A stretch of DNA of 64,000 bases, taken from positions 24,744,501-24,808,500 of the forward strand of contig NC_068561.1 of NCBI RefSeq assembly GCF_022201045.2. Direction: 5' to 3'. Shown one piece after another: positions 10,921-22,110 of this stretch. Under the pieces are notes generated by a model, which did no database searches, had not been told where the DNA came from, and worked only from the letters and a program-made list of their open reading frames with translations. The translations under genes and the position numbers were made by a program. This stretch comes from Citrus sinensis. Its lineage: Eukaryota; Streptophyta; Magnoliopsida; Sapindales; Rutaceae. Position 1 is the first letter of the stretch; every line of letters begins with the position of its first letter.

Positions 10921-13900
10921 CAAATTCTTCATCTCCATTCTTCACTTTCCACAAAACCCTATCCCTGCAAAACCCTGAAAAGCCCTCCATTTTCGTCATC
11001 AGTTGCTCCAAAACACAAAACCCACTAACTCAATCCGAAACCCGCGTTCAAAATGACACCACATCGGCAATTCAACGTATAGCTGACAAGCTCCGGAGTC
11101 TAGGCATTGTTGAACAAACAACAAGCAAAGACGACACCCTGAACCCAGAACCCGAAACTCGAGCAACCGATAACGCGGGGGAGATATTTATCCCCCTTCC
11201 CCATAGGATTCCGAAGTATCGAGTGGGCCACACTATTGATGACAGCTGGAGCACCCCCGAGAACCCAATACCGGTGCCGGGTACAGGGGCTGCTATTGTT
11301 AGGTACAATCAGTTGAATAAAGAGGTGGGAAGACAGAAATGGTTGGCGAAGAATTCGAAGATGAATGAGAAGGAGAAAGAGGTGCCTACATTGGCTGAGT
11401 TGAAATTGTCAGGAAAAGAGTTGAGGAGGCTGAGGACTCTTGGGATTGGATTGAGGAAGAAGCTGAAAATTGGGAAAGCGGGAATCACGGAGGGGATTGT
11501 GAATGGAATACATGAGAGGTGGAGGCACGCCGAGGTCGTGAAGATTGTGTGTGAGGATTTGTGTAGGTTAAATATGAAGAGGACCCATGATTCGTTGGAG
11601 GTATAATCTTTGCAACTTCTTAAAAATAATTTGATAGCCTAATCTGGACTAATTGATTTATAAATATTTGAAGGGTTTTGAATTTGATGAGCTAGAAATA
11701 GTTGGACTATGTAACTAAAGTGGAATGATCTGGAGGGAAAATGTCATAATCTTTTTCTTTTCTTTTCTTTTTTTTGTTAAAATAATGCTGATGTGTTATA
11801 GTAATAGTAGAAGTTGAAATTTTTAGTGAAATTATATTATTTTTTAAATTTTAAAGTTGCTTTAGGATGCTTATGTTTCATATAACCAATGAATTAACCT
11901 AAAAAAATTGAGGATGTTTAATTCCTGCCAAATTTTGATTTTTTTTTTCAATATTACTTTGGCTGATTTGATTTTGCATTAAACTCTCTATCTTTCCCGC
12001 ACACTTGTATATTTCAATATATGTCCTTAATTCCAGTTGAAATACCTGATTGGATGTTGCTTCATATTCTCATGATTTTGCATTAAACTCTGTATCTTTC
12101 CCATGCACTTGTATACCTCAATGTATGCCCTTAATTCCAACTGAAATACCTTATTGGATGTTGTTTCAGATTCTCTTATGGTGCTTTGAACAAATTCTCA
12201 ATTTGCTTTTTGTTAAGTACATTGTGTTAAGTTGCTTGAAATAGAATCCTCTTATATATGTGCACTCGTTGAAATATCATGTTTGGCATGTGGTTGTTCC
12301 AAGTTCCCAAAATATTGCACTCTGATGTTACTTTTATTTCTAACACTTACACAGAGAAAAACTGGAGGTTTGGTTGTTTGGAGATCTGGAAGTAAAATAA
12401 TATTGTACAGAGGAGCCGATTATAAGTATCCATACTTCTTGGCTGATGAAAGTTCAACTGATGGTGCTTCCTCTGATGATTTACCTAATCAACTTGTGGA
12501 TGATGAAGGTCTTGATGAAACAAAGACTCACTCTTCTGGTGCGGATAGTGCAAAACCTTCCGGACAAAGTCCAACCAACAAAAAAGTTCAACAAACCTTG
12601 ATACACAGTGTGGGTTCTCCAGATAAACTAAGATATCAGCTTCCTGGCGAAGCAGAACTTGTTGAAGAAGCTGACCGTTTGTTGGATGGACTGGGGCCTC
12701 GATTTACTGATTGGTGGGGATATGACCCACAGCCTGTTGATGCTGATCTACTGTCTGCCACCGTTCCCGGATACAGGAGACCTTTCCGTCTTCTTCCCTA
12801 TGGTGTGCAGCCGAAATTGACAAATGATGAAATGACCACATTAAGGAGACTTGGCCGACCCTTACCCTGCCACTTTGCATTGGGTGAGTTGAATTATGTT
12901 TCTGCGTTATTTTGTGATTCTTTTAACCTCCATTTCACCTGCTTTCCTCTGCATAACAGGTAGAAATAGAAATCTTCAGGGATTGGCAGCTGCTATTGTT
13001 AAGCTCTGGGAAAAATGTGAGATTGCCAAGATTGCTGTTAAGAGAGGTGCCCAAAACACTAACAGTGAGATGATGGCTCAAGAGTTAAAAGTTAGTGTTG
13101 ATCTGGCAATTTATGTTTTCCTTTCTTACCTTTAACTGTTAAAAATTTCTGGCTGTTAAAATCCTGTCAAGATATCGTGATTTATTGTAGAAATCCACCC
13201 CTTTTATTTTGAACTTTTAATCATAGCCTAGGATGCTAAGATTGTGCTTTTTTTTATCACATGTATGATTAGGCAGGAGGTAATCGTGATGTTAGAATGT
13301 TACGAGGAATTACAATATTCTTGCTTTGCAGTATAAAGATAGTGTTAGATGTTGTAACTTGCACATTCTTCTGCACTATACCTGGGTGGCAATGAAATAT
13401 CTTAGTCTTCAATTTAACTTGTGCAGAGAACAACCATCAAAGCCTATTCATTTCTTTTCTATAGATTAATTTCAGGTCTGGGATAACTCTTGCATCATCA
13501 ATTTTCTACCTTCTTTGGGTTTAATTTTTTATTAGTACATGATGTCTTAAACAAGCACGTTTGTTAGCTCATTGTAGTACTTAACTGTTGATTTCCTTTA
13601 TTAAATTATAATAAAGATATCTTCACAGAAAGTATTAATCACAAATACTTTATTACAGAGGCTGACTGGAGGAACACTGCTTTCCCGGGATAGGGAATTT
13701 ATTGTCTTTTATAGGGGAAAGGATTTCCTACCACCCGCTGCTTCCTGTGCAATAGAAGAACGCAGAAAGCATGAATTCAGCACATCAAATGACTCTAAAG
13801 AAGAGCCTGAACTTGGGAATAGACATGATAATTCTGGTGATAATACTCAAGATGAATTTGGTTGTACCAATGACCAGAAAAGCACTATGCATTCTGAACA

Positions 13901-16656
13901 AAAAGAACGAAGGTCCGCCGAGGTGGCTATTAGAAGGACCAACATCAGGTTGTCTAGGGTATGACTCCAAAATTAGTTGCTACGGGTCACTTGAATAGTT
14001 GTGGCAGTATTAATTGTATTACACATGGCTATATATATGTATTTTAAAACTTTACAGGCGTTAGAAAAGAAAGCTGAGGCTGAGAAACTTTTAGCTGAGC
14101 TGGAGGAGGAGACACCGGAGCAATATGAAGTAGATAAAGAAGGTATAACTGAAGAAGAGAGATATATGCTAAGGAAAGTTGGCTTGAGAATGAAGGCTTT
14201 CCTACTAATGGGTGAGTCATTGCATCTAGCTTGAGATCTTTGAAGCTGAAAGAGCTGGTTCACTAGCTTTCATTCTTTGTAATAAAGGAATAAAACGAAT
14301 TTTGAAGATTTACACACACATATATCATATCAAAGGCATGGCTTCTGTAAAAGTGGGCAATGATGACCAATGTTTCTTTTGTGCTCAGGTAGACGGGGGG
14401 TATTTGATGGAACAGTTGAAAACATGCATCTTCACTGGAAACATAGGGAACTTGTGAAGATAATATCTAAGCAGAGAAAGATTGAAGCTGCTCTTCAAGA
14501 AGCACGGACCTTAGAGGTAGAAAGTGGTGGTATTTTAGTAGCTGTTGAGAGGGTGAATAAGGGTTATGCAATTATTTTGTATCGGGGTAAGAATTATGAA
14601 AGGCCTGCATGTTTGAGGCCTAAGACACTCTTGACTAAAAGAGAAGCAATGAAGCGCTCTTTGGAAGCTCAACGTCGCCAGGTAAATTGAAAAACTAGCA
14701 TGGGCATGCACAAGTTCATACACCCTGTGGGACAATTTGTTTCTTGACCCTAATTCAAAGCAAGAAAACAGATAAAGAGAAAATATCCACAATTCTCATA
14801 TTCTGGGAACTTTTGTTTAGTTTCGCATTTTTTCCCTTTTTTAAGGTGGTTAACTCAACAATATTTACTCAACATATTCACTTTTGCACTTCATGATGCA
14901 GTCTTTGAAACTACATGTTCTGGAACTTACCAGAAACATAGAGAAACTGAAACTTCAGCTGGTGAGCTTTTTATTTTTTTATTTTTTATTGTTTCGAATT
15001 GGATTTGCAAGTTCATGGTTATATTAAACAACCAAATTGAGTTAACTATTGCAGTGCTGCCTTGACCCAGGTTAAAGACAAGGAAGCAAACAGTTTGGAA
15101 ACAATTGATGAATCCATATTGCCATTGGTGGGCAGCATCATATTTTTGATGATTTGGTTCCTTTTCGCGGAAGTAGATCTATGACTTGAGGAATCACAGA
15201 GTGTTTGTAATTATGTAGGTCAAAGAGGAAATTGGTGATATGCAACCAGCCGAATGTATGAGATCAGATACTTCTCATGAAGTGAATGTACAGGTAGGGC
15301 ATATGTGGTTAGACTTCATAAAGTGAGCATGTGCATAATAAATTAGTTCTGATTATTTTGATTTTTTCCATTGAACATGGATGCATATTATAATGAGGAA
15401 ATCTTCAAATATACCTGAAATTGTGTTTGGCATATTTTTTAAGGCTAGAGGAGAATGTGGAGCTGATTTAACTTCCACAGAATCAAATGATACTGGGGAT
15501 GCTACAATAGATGGTCCACCAGCCATTCAACAGGATAAGCAGACTGAATCCTTGACACATAATGGTATTAGCATTAATGAAATTGAATCCAAGTCATCAC
15601 TTAAATCTGTAAGCAAAGAATCCCAGTTAAATATGATTGCAGATTTCTTTGCTGAAGGTGTGGCTAGTGGCACTTCATCTTGCCCTGATAATTCTATGGT
15701 AATATCTGGAACTCCTTCCCTGTTTGTTTCATGTGTATATTCTTGGTTTTCTGATCTCACCTCTCTTTGGACTTCAGCAAGAAGTGATGGAATATAATAC
15801 TATTGTTGATGCGGAGCAGTGTTCATCTGATAATGAGCCAAGAGAGTCCTCAATTGAATCAGCTAAAAGTAGATCATCTGAAAATGAGCCAATAGAGCAA
15901 TCTTTTGAATTAGCTAAAGGTAGATCAGGATTATCAACTCCAATTGGGACAGGAAATGTATGGAATGAGAATAATTCCAGAGCCATACAACTTTCCAACA
16001 GAGACAGGCTTCTCTTGCGAAAACAAGCTCTAAGAATGAAGAAGCGCCCGGTGCTTGCAGTAGGTGATTTCAATTTTCTCTTTCATACTTCCTGTTTACA
16101 CCTCTTGCCTGTATTGTAGCATTGGCTTTTCCTGATTTGTTTCCTGGCAATTGATTGTAGTCCTGGGAACTTATCATTTCTAATATGTCTGTACTATAAC
16201 TTACTAGGGAGGAGCAACATTGTCACTGGAGTTGCAAAAGCAATTAAAGCACACTTTGAGAAGTATCCTCTTGCTATAGTGAATGTCAAAGGCAGAGCCA
16301 AAGGGACATCCGTCCAGGAAGTGGTTGCAAAGCTGGAGGTCTGCATGACTAAATACAACTTTGTTTTCCCTCCATAAAGACCTTAAGAGTAACACGAAAT
16401 TATTTCCCATTGATGATTACTCATGCAGGAAGCGACTGGTGCAGTTCTAGTCTCTCAAGAGCCTAGTAAAGTCATTCTGTACAGGGGCTGGGGTGCAGAA
16501 GATGAATCTAGCCCCAGGGGTAGGCAGAATTCGAGAGCCAAACCATCAATTGTCAGAGATGTTCGTCCTTGGCCAGCTGTGTCCAGGGAGCTACTTGCAG
16601 CAATCAAACTTGAATGCGGGTTGCAAGGACAACAAGAGCAGGAAGCTCCTTCATAG
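10869..16656 (+). CDS. CFM2: CFM2-like chloroplast intron-splicing factor, four CRM domains
   Basis: RNA-binding protein of the CRS1/CFM family. Exons: 10869-11600, 12355-12883, 12960-13090, 13659-13958, 14058-14211, 14389-14681, 14902-14961, 15071-15127, 15219-15293, 15444-15698, 15778-16063, 16208-16338 and 16429-16656. They total 3231 bp in frame, giving 1076 residues. The N-terminus is Ser/Thr/Lys-rich with few acids, like a plastid transit peptide. Four CRM domains are seen: about 172-270 ([33 protein letters not shown]), 398-500 ([32 protein letters not shown]), 593-690 ([31 protein letters not shown]) and 933-1030 ([29 protein letters not shown]). Each contains the basic helix plus a YRG or FYRG strand. 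Four CRM copies and the end [19 protein letters not shown] point to CFM2 rather than CFM3 or CRS1. In Arabidopsis CFM2 helps splice plastid group II introns and the trnL group I intron. Exons 7-9 encode a coiled-coil and acidic linker between CRM3 and CRM4. Confidence 0.92.
11970..12177 (+). repeat. 104-bp tandem duplication inside CFM2 intron 1
   Basis: Two adjacent copies of 104 bp (11970-12073 and 12074-12177), each starting GATTTTGCATTAAACTCT and containing CTTAATTCCA, TTGAAATACCT or the matching CTGAAATACCT, and ATTGGATGTTG. They differ at a small number of sites. The repeat lies within intron 1 and does not alter the coding sequence. Confidence 0.85.
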
Positions 16657-18237
16657 GCAAAATAGGAGCTTGTGCCAAAGGTATTGCTGCAATCATCTAC
16701 ATTGTGGTTACTAGTTATTTTGCTAATTGTTTGATTAGAGTGAAAATCTTTCGATCAATTTTATTGTGCATGAAAGTTTTTTGAATATATATGGTTCAGG
16801 GTCATGACTGATACCAAATTCATTGCATATGGCAACTTTCAGCATGATGGTCATAAGGGTGTGGTGACCATGCCTAACATATTCTTCAAAACACACAACT
16901 ACGGTTCATCGTAGGGGCTTGGTGCAATCTCTGAAACTTGCTCTGCTTGCTCTTCGGTTGTGCTTCTATCAAAGAACAAGCTGGGTCAGGTGACATTAAT
17001 TTATGGATTAGGTGACATTAATTTATGGATTATGTTTTTAAGTACAAGAAAAAGGAAAATCCTGGGGACTGCTTTCCCTCGTCTTTGTTTAACCTAAGCG
17101 CTGGCTAGGTTCCTTTTGTACCAAAAAAAAAAAAAAAAGAAGAAAAAGAAAAAGGAAAATCCTAACATGTACATGTGAGAACATCGACCTATTTTGGGAA
17201 TTTCTGCAATGGCCCATAATCATCAGTAGATCTGATAAGGGTATGTTGAATTTACAGTTAGTTTCAGCCGAAAATCTTCTACCTTTGTAGCATCCAAGGT
17301 CTGTGCATACATACATTCAAAAGACATAATTGAGAGGCTTCAAATACTTCCATCAAGAAACTTGTACTTAAGTTTTTACATGTATAATTTACTCCATCCA
17401 CTTGACATCACTTGGATTAACTTATTGGTTGGTTTGGTTTGTTGGTTGGTTGGACATCTACTCCGAGCTAGGGACAAAGGACAGTTAAATAATGACTCGC
17501 CCTTGGATTTGCCATGATGAATTCTTTGACCGACAACAGCTGCTTTGCTCTAAATAGGCCGGGCCGCCGGGTAAAAGTGGGTGACCAACAATTTCCCCGA
17601 TTATATTTCGTAGTTTCTTGAAGGGGCTTCTCAATCATGTATTATTATTATTCACGGTAGTTCGTACCAGAGAGAATAAAGCTCATTGACCGTGGGACCG
17701 GATTCCCTCGTGTGATTCGGCACTGAATGAGGGAGAAATTTTGCTTGAAATGATGAGATGAGCGGATAGGGATTCTTGCAGTAATTACCATGTGATTCAT
17801 CATAAAAATGCAGCGTGAAGTCATGAATCAGTGTAATATTTTTTTATTCATTTATTCATTTTTTATAGTTAAAAATCTACAAATCCCTCTTACATCAATG
17901 TTTTGCTACTACCTACTTAAATTCTATTAAAATAATCAATTATTTTCCTCTTTTTACCTGCTTTTCCAATTACTTATATCAGGTAAATGATTTTAAGTTA
18001 ACTTACATAATCTATATGTCAAAAGAAAAACAAAAGGTTAACATAATCTATCATAATTAAAACAGAAAAAATAACTCTATGATTAAGCATCCTCGAACTG
18101 AGCTGAATCAAAATTTTCTGCACGCGCTCTCAGATGTAGCAGGTGAAGCAAAGCATGCACGTGCACTCTTTTCAAACATATACAATTACATTATTAAACT
18201 AATTAAAAAAAAAAAAAAGACTCTAGTCTAGGGCTTT
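16657..18237. other. CFM2 3' region and intergenic DNA
   Basis: The first few hundred bases are presumably 3' UTR. A 22-bp unit (AGGTGACATTAATTTATGGAT...) is repeated in tandem near 16988-17031. Beyond about 17400 there is AT-rich sequence and an ACGTGC-containing stretch near 18155, with no gene that I can support. Confidence 0.35.
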
Positions 18238-18870
18238 CATCTTTCAACTTGAACTCTTTCTCTTTCTATTCTCTCTTGATGTCAGAAAAGAATGAAAGAG
18301 ACAGATAAGGGCACAAAAAGCCCTGAAATGAATCATCACACATCACCTAACCTTTCTTTCTTTCTTTCTTTGAAGCACAAACCCTACCAACAGCTAGCAA
18401 TGATGTTGTCTTCATCTCTTTCTCTCACCACCACCGACACCAACACCGCTACCACTACCACTACCACGCCTTCTTCTTCTCCATTGCCATCATTGTTCCC
18501 ACGAACCCCGAAGTCTGGTCCTCATCATTATCATCACTTGAGCAACAAAAAGGAGCAAAAAAGATCAGGAACATTATTCAATTCAACCAACATGTACACA
18601 CGCATATATATGTACCAGACTCAACCCCTTTTACATGTCTGCACGTATGAGCTTTGTTATTGGTTTTGAGTGAAGGGTTTACTAGCTAGCTCAGAAAGAC
18701 TTTCAAAAGTCACTTTTTCATTTGGGGAATCAAGCATCTTGGTCCGATGAAGGTTTAATTCGCTAGATCAAGCAAATCTTAGTTTTTGCCTGTTCAAGTA
18801 TTTTAGATCTACCAGCAAATCTTACTCTTCTTGTTTTAATTACTTTTAGGCTTTAGCTAAGAAGGAAGGA
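18238..18870 (+). ncRNA. Putative lncRNA, miR165/166 target mimic, locus A
   Basis: A pyrimidine-rich leader (TCTTTCTCTTTCTATTCTCTC) is followed by a 125-codon open frame of Thr/Ser/His-rich low-complexity sequence and then the bulged miR166 site at 18724-18747. The open frame is not conserved in the paralogue at 21590-22110, while the miR166 site and GAGTGAAGGG exactly 56 bp upstream of it are. That suggests the RNA rather than a peptide is the product. Paralogous landmarks in order: AAACCCTA, a CTTC/CTCT-rich block, CCATC..TTG(T/C)TCCCAC, GGTTTTGAGTGAAGGG, the site, then TTTAATTCGCTAGATCAAGC. Transcript ends are not determinable here. Confidence 0.55.
18724..18747 (+). other. Bulged miR165/166-complementary site A
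   Basis: Reads GGGGAATCAAG, then CAT, then CTTGGTCCGA. Against miR166 the first block pairs with positions 21-11 with one mismatch (position 14). The last block pairs with positions 10-1, with a single G:U at position 9. CAT is left as a 3-nt bulge opposite the cleavage position. That is the geometry of IPS1-type endogenous target mimics: strong pairing at both ends, no cleavage. Confidence 0.78.
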
Positions 18871-21589
18871 ATCTTGTTATAATAAGATTTAATGTTCTGT
18901 AACTTTTGTTTCTTTATGAAGAGAACTTATGAATGTTCGATAATTTTCTATCGACAACTTTGTGTTGTTTAATTTTGCATTTTCATTTTGAGTGGTTTGT
19001 GTGTGGAGAAATTAATGGATCAAATTAGATTTTCTTGAGAAACATATACAAATATACTTGAAGTTGCTTTGTATACCTTCAATCACATATTTCAGTGCTT
19101 ATTTTCACTGAATATTTTCGGAAAATACATAGCTCTTCCCCATCAAATGCAACTATATATATATATATATATATATATTGTCACTCATTTTTATTTTTTC
19201 TTTATTAGTTTGTCATTAAATGGGTACTCTCGCAAGCTATTGCCTTCTCGAAAGCCATGGATATATATTTGTTGGACGATCAAGAGGTTTGTGATTTCCT
19301 TGCTTGGGTTTCTCTTTCTCGTATAATTAATTTCTTCAATTTTTTTTTTCTCTCCATTCTCGAGCACTTTAGCCTATGGAGTATAGAGTTTATCATATAA
19401 AGATTGAGGCAATGTTTTGTTTGCTAAGTTAATTAATTGTGAGGAATTTTTCACCTTTACAAATTAATGGCCCCTTGTCGCATGAAATTTATAGAGCTCA
19501 GTTTCTATATCAATTGATCGAGAAGCACATAAGCTTTCTTGAATTGATGTTTCTATCGACTGCTCCTGCCGATTACAAATTGATGATAGCTTTCACAGGA
19601 TTGATTATCTCTCAAGGACAGCCTGCTGCTGCATGTAAGCATGAACAATGTATTCCAAGAACGGCCAGTCTAAGCCATAATATATAAGTGGCTTCATTTT
19701 GTAACTTTCTTGTACACTCTTTTCCAAATTAAAGAGAGTTCCAACTTCAACGTTTTCATAATTAAATTTCTATAGCTCTTACGGAACCAATTGAATTCAA
19801 ATACAAATTAAGTTAAGAAGAGCTCAAATGAAGAAAAATGTCCCTGTACATCAATTATTGCTTTTATGTTGAGCAATGAATTTAATGTTGCAAATCCCCC
19901 GCCACGTATATATAATCAACACAAATTTATTGTGTCCTCTAGATATATAGTACAAAATTTTCCACATTTGAAAATCTTGTTTTTCCACTAATGGAGTAGA
20001 AATTTCTTATGATCACATGTGTAAATAAATTTCCTTACGTGCCGTGTTTCGAGTACACATGCTTTGACTCTAAGCAAGCCGCCGTCGGCTGGCCTTGAAA
20101 TTAAAGGCTAGGTTGGGATTTTATTAGTAGGTTCAAAAGTGATTTTTTAAAAAATAAAGAATAATACAGCATTACTCTTAACTAAAAGTTAATTTCAATA
20201 TTTGATAAATTTTTTGAGAAATTATTTTTGTAAAATCACTCTATCATACATCAAATTTTGAAAAGTTTGGAAAAGTAATTTTTTAAAATTTTTTGAAAAT
20301 TAATTTTACAATTATTATAATTTCATATATATTTTTATATATATCATAAAAATTCAAAATTATTTCTTATTCAATTAGGAAATAAAATTAAGAAATTTAA
20401 AGTATTAGTATCATCACTAATAATGATGAAATAGCAAAATAAAATTAATAAAATAATAATATTTATTTAGTTATCAATTATTATATATATATATATATAT
20501 ATAATAAAAAGAATATCATATATATATATTTTTTATGAATGTGTAAATAAATTTATGTCTATTTCAATTTTTTTTATATTTTACAACAATTTAATAGTAA
20601 GATTATTGCTTTTAAAATTTATAATACTTTTGAAAATAATTTTTATTAAATATTTAACTGATTCTCTTTATATTAATTATTTTTACAGCACAACTAACAA
20701 TAATCATCTTAAAAAAAGAAAAAAAAAAGAGAGAGTTAAAACTGACTATAATCTTCAGTGGGTTGAAAATTGCATGACAAGCGAGCTACTTATGGATGTT
20801 CGCAAATCGCAATCGCAATTTGTATGTTTTGCACGCATTTGAGAAAATATGAAAAGTGAGGGACTTTTCAGATGAAAATTCTTATCAAGATGATAAAAAA
20901 AAATTAATTAATTAATAAAAAAAACCCGTCAATGCAATTGCACCAGAGAGAGAGAGAGAGAATATTATCGACAGAGATGGTCCGAGGACCACAATTAAGG
21001 TCTGGTTTTTGTTCAAAAGAGATTTGAAAAAAAAACAGGAATTGATGAATTATTGATTTAGGTTAATTTTGTCGCTTTTCTGAAAGAATGCATGGAAAGG
21101 ATAATCAATCTTTGTCTAAGATCTTGTATGAAACGTTAAGGACCAACTAAGTTCGGCACAACAAGAAACAATTTTGGACTCTTAAAGCTTAAAAGTGATA
21201 AAACATTAATGATATTGGAAATTTGAAATATTCGGATTTGATTTTAACTGACATGCTTAATCGAAGAACAATTAATTGGATATGTGAATCTGTCGGTAGC
21301 TTAACAAGGCGTGAACAGAGAATGACAATCTGAATTGCAACCACTATGTATAACATCATACCGCAAGCTAGTTTGATCCCATTGACTCTTGTTAATGTTG
21401 AAATAATAGCCCTTTTATACCGATATCTCTTATTCAAATAAATTGGGTAAAAAGTAAGAGATAATGTGCACCATTAATTAGTACTATCTTGATTTCAACA
21501 TTCTTTCGAAAGCATAGCTTTATGCCACTTTCATCACATATACACTATTATATTTACTTCCCTTTTTATTAGTGTTGGGTGTAATGAAT
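18871..21589. other. AT-rich DNA between the two mimic loci
   Basis: No gene recognised. There are (AT)n tracts at 19155-19178 and about 20484-20503 and a very AT-rich block from 20120 to 20700. A GA tract lies at about 20946-20962. Short open frames in this interval are low complexity or chance. Confidence 0.35.
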
Positions 21590-22110
21590 GATCCCTCTCC
21601 CTCTCTTTCTCTCCTCTGACACGATGAGAGAGAGAGAGAGAGGAGCACAGAAACCCTAGAATGAATTTTCTATTTTTTCATCATCTCTCTCTCTCGTTTC
21701 TTTCAACTTTCAACGCCAGCAGAATTAAACCCATCATCAACAATCATGTCCTCTTACCATTATTCTCTCCATCATCATCATTGCTCCCACTTCATTCCCA
21801 CACAACTCAAAACGCCATCATTAAGAGAGAGATTATTGGAAAAGCAAATTAGCCCCCGTAATGTCTTTCATGTGTACCGGATGGCTATCTTAATCAATCT
21901 AGCTCTTGGTTTCGAGTGAAGGGTTGTGTTTTCCTTTCAGGTTTCAACACTTTGAAGTCTTTGACTTTTGGGGAATCAAGCGTCTTGGTCCGATCATTTA
22001 ATTTGCTACGTCAAGCAAGTTTAGGTTTCTCCATCTTCTCAACCGGTTTAATTTCTTTGTTCTGTTAACCTATATGAATGTTTAGATCTTGTTACCTTGT
22101 GATATGAGGG
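21590..22110 (+). ncRNA. Putative lncRNA, miR165/166 target mimic, locus B
   Basis: A paralogue of locus A about 3.2 kb away in the same orientation. It opens with CT/GA-rich tracts and AAACCCTAG and has a 63-codon open frame unrelated in sequence to that of locus A. It keeps CATCATTGCTCCCAC, GGTTTCGAGTGAAGGG and, exactly 56 bp beyond GAGTGAAGGG, the bulged miR166 site at 21970-21993, then TTTAATTTGCTACGTCAAGC. Conservation centred on the site with loss of the ORF argues for a non-coding function. A donor/acceptor-like TTTCAGGTTTC just before the site hints at possible splicing. Confidence 0.55.
21970..21993 (+). other. Bulged miR165/166-complementary site B
   Basis: Reads GGGGAATCAAG, then CGT, then CTTGGTCCGA. 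Pairing with miR166 is identical to site A (one mismatch at position 14, one G:U at position 9). Only the middle base of the unpaired 3-nt bulge differs (CGT against CAT). Confidence 0.78.

Noticed and set aside
12232-12354. Upstream part of the open frame containing CFM2 exon 2
   Set aside because: It is the end of intron 1; the acceptor at 12351-12354 joins exon 1 in frame to RKTGGLVVW.
18292-18669. Open frame of 125 codons in mimic locus A as a protein gene
   Set aside because: Low-complexity Ser/Thr/His sequence, not conserved in the paralogous locus; more likely chance within a non-coding RNA.
18724-18747. Reading the miR166-like antisense sequence as a MIR166 gene
   Set aside because: The minus strand carries a 3-nt insertion and a mismatch relative to miR166, and no star sequence or hairpin arm is present in the flanks.
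21661-21852. 63-codon frame in locus B as a small protein
   Set aside because: Unrelated to the frame in locus A despite clear nucleotide paralogy around it.
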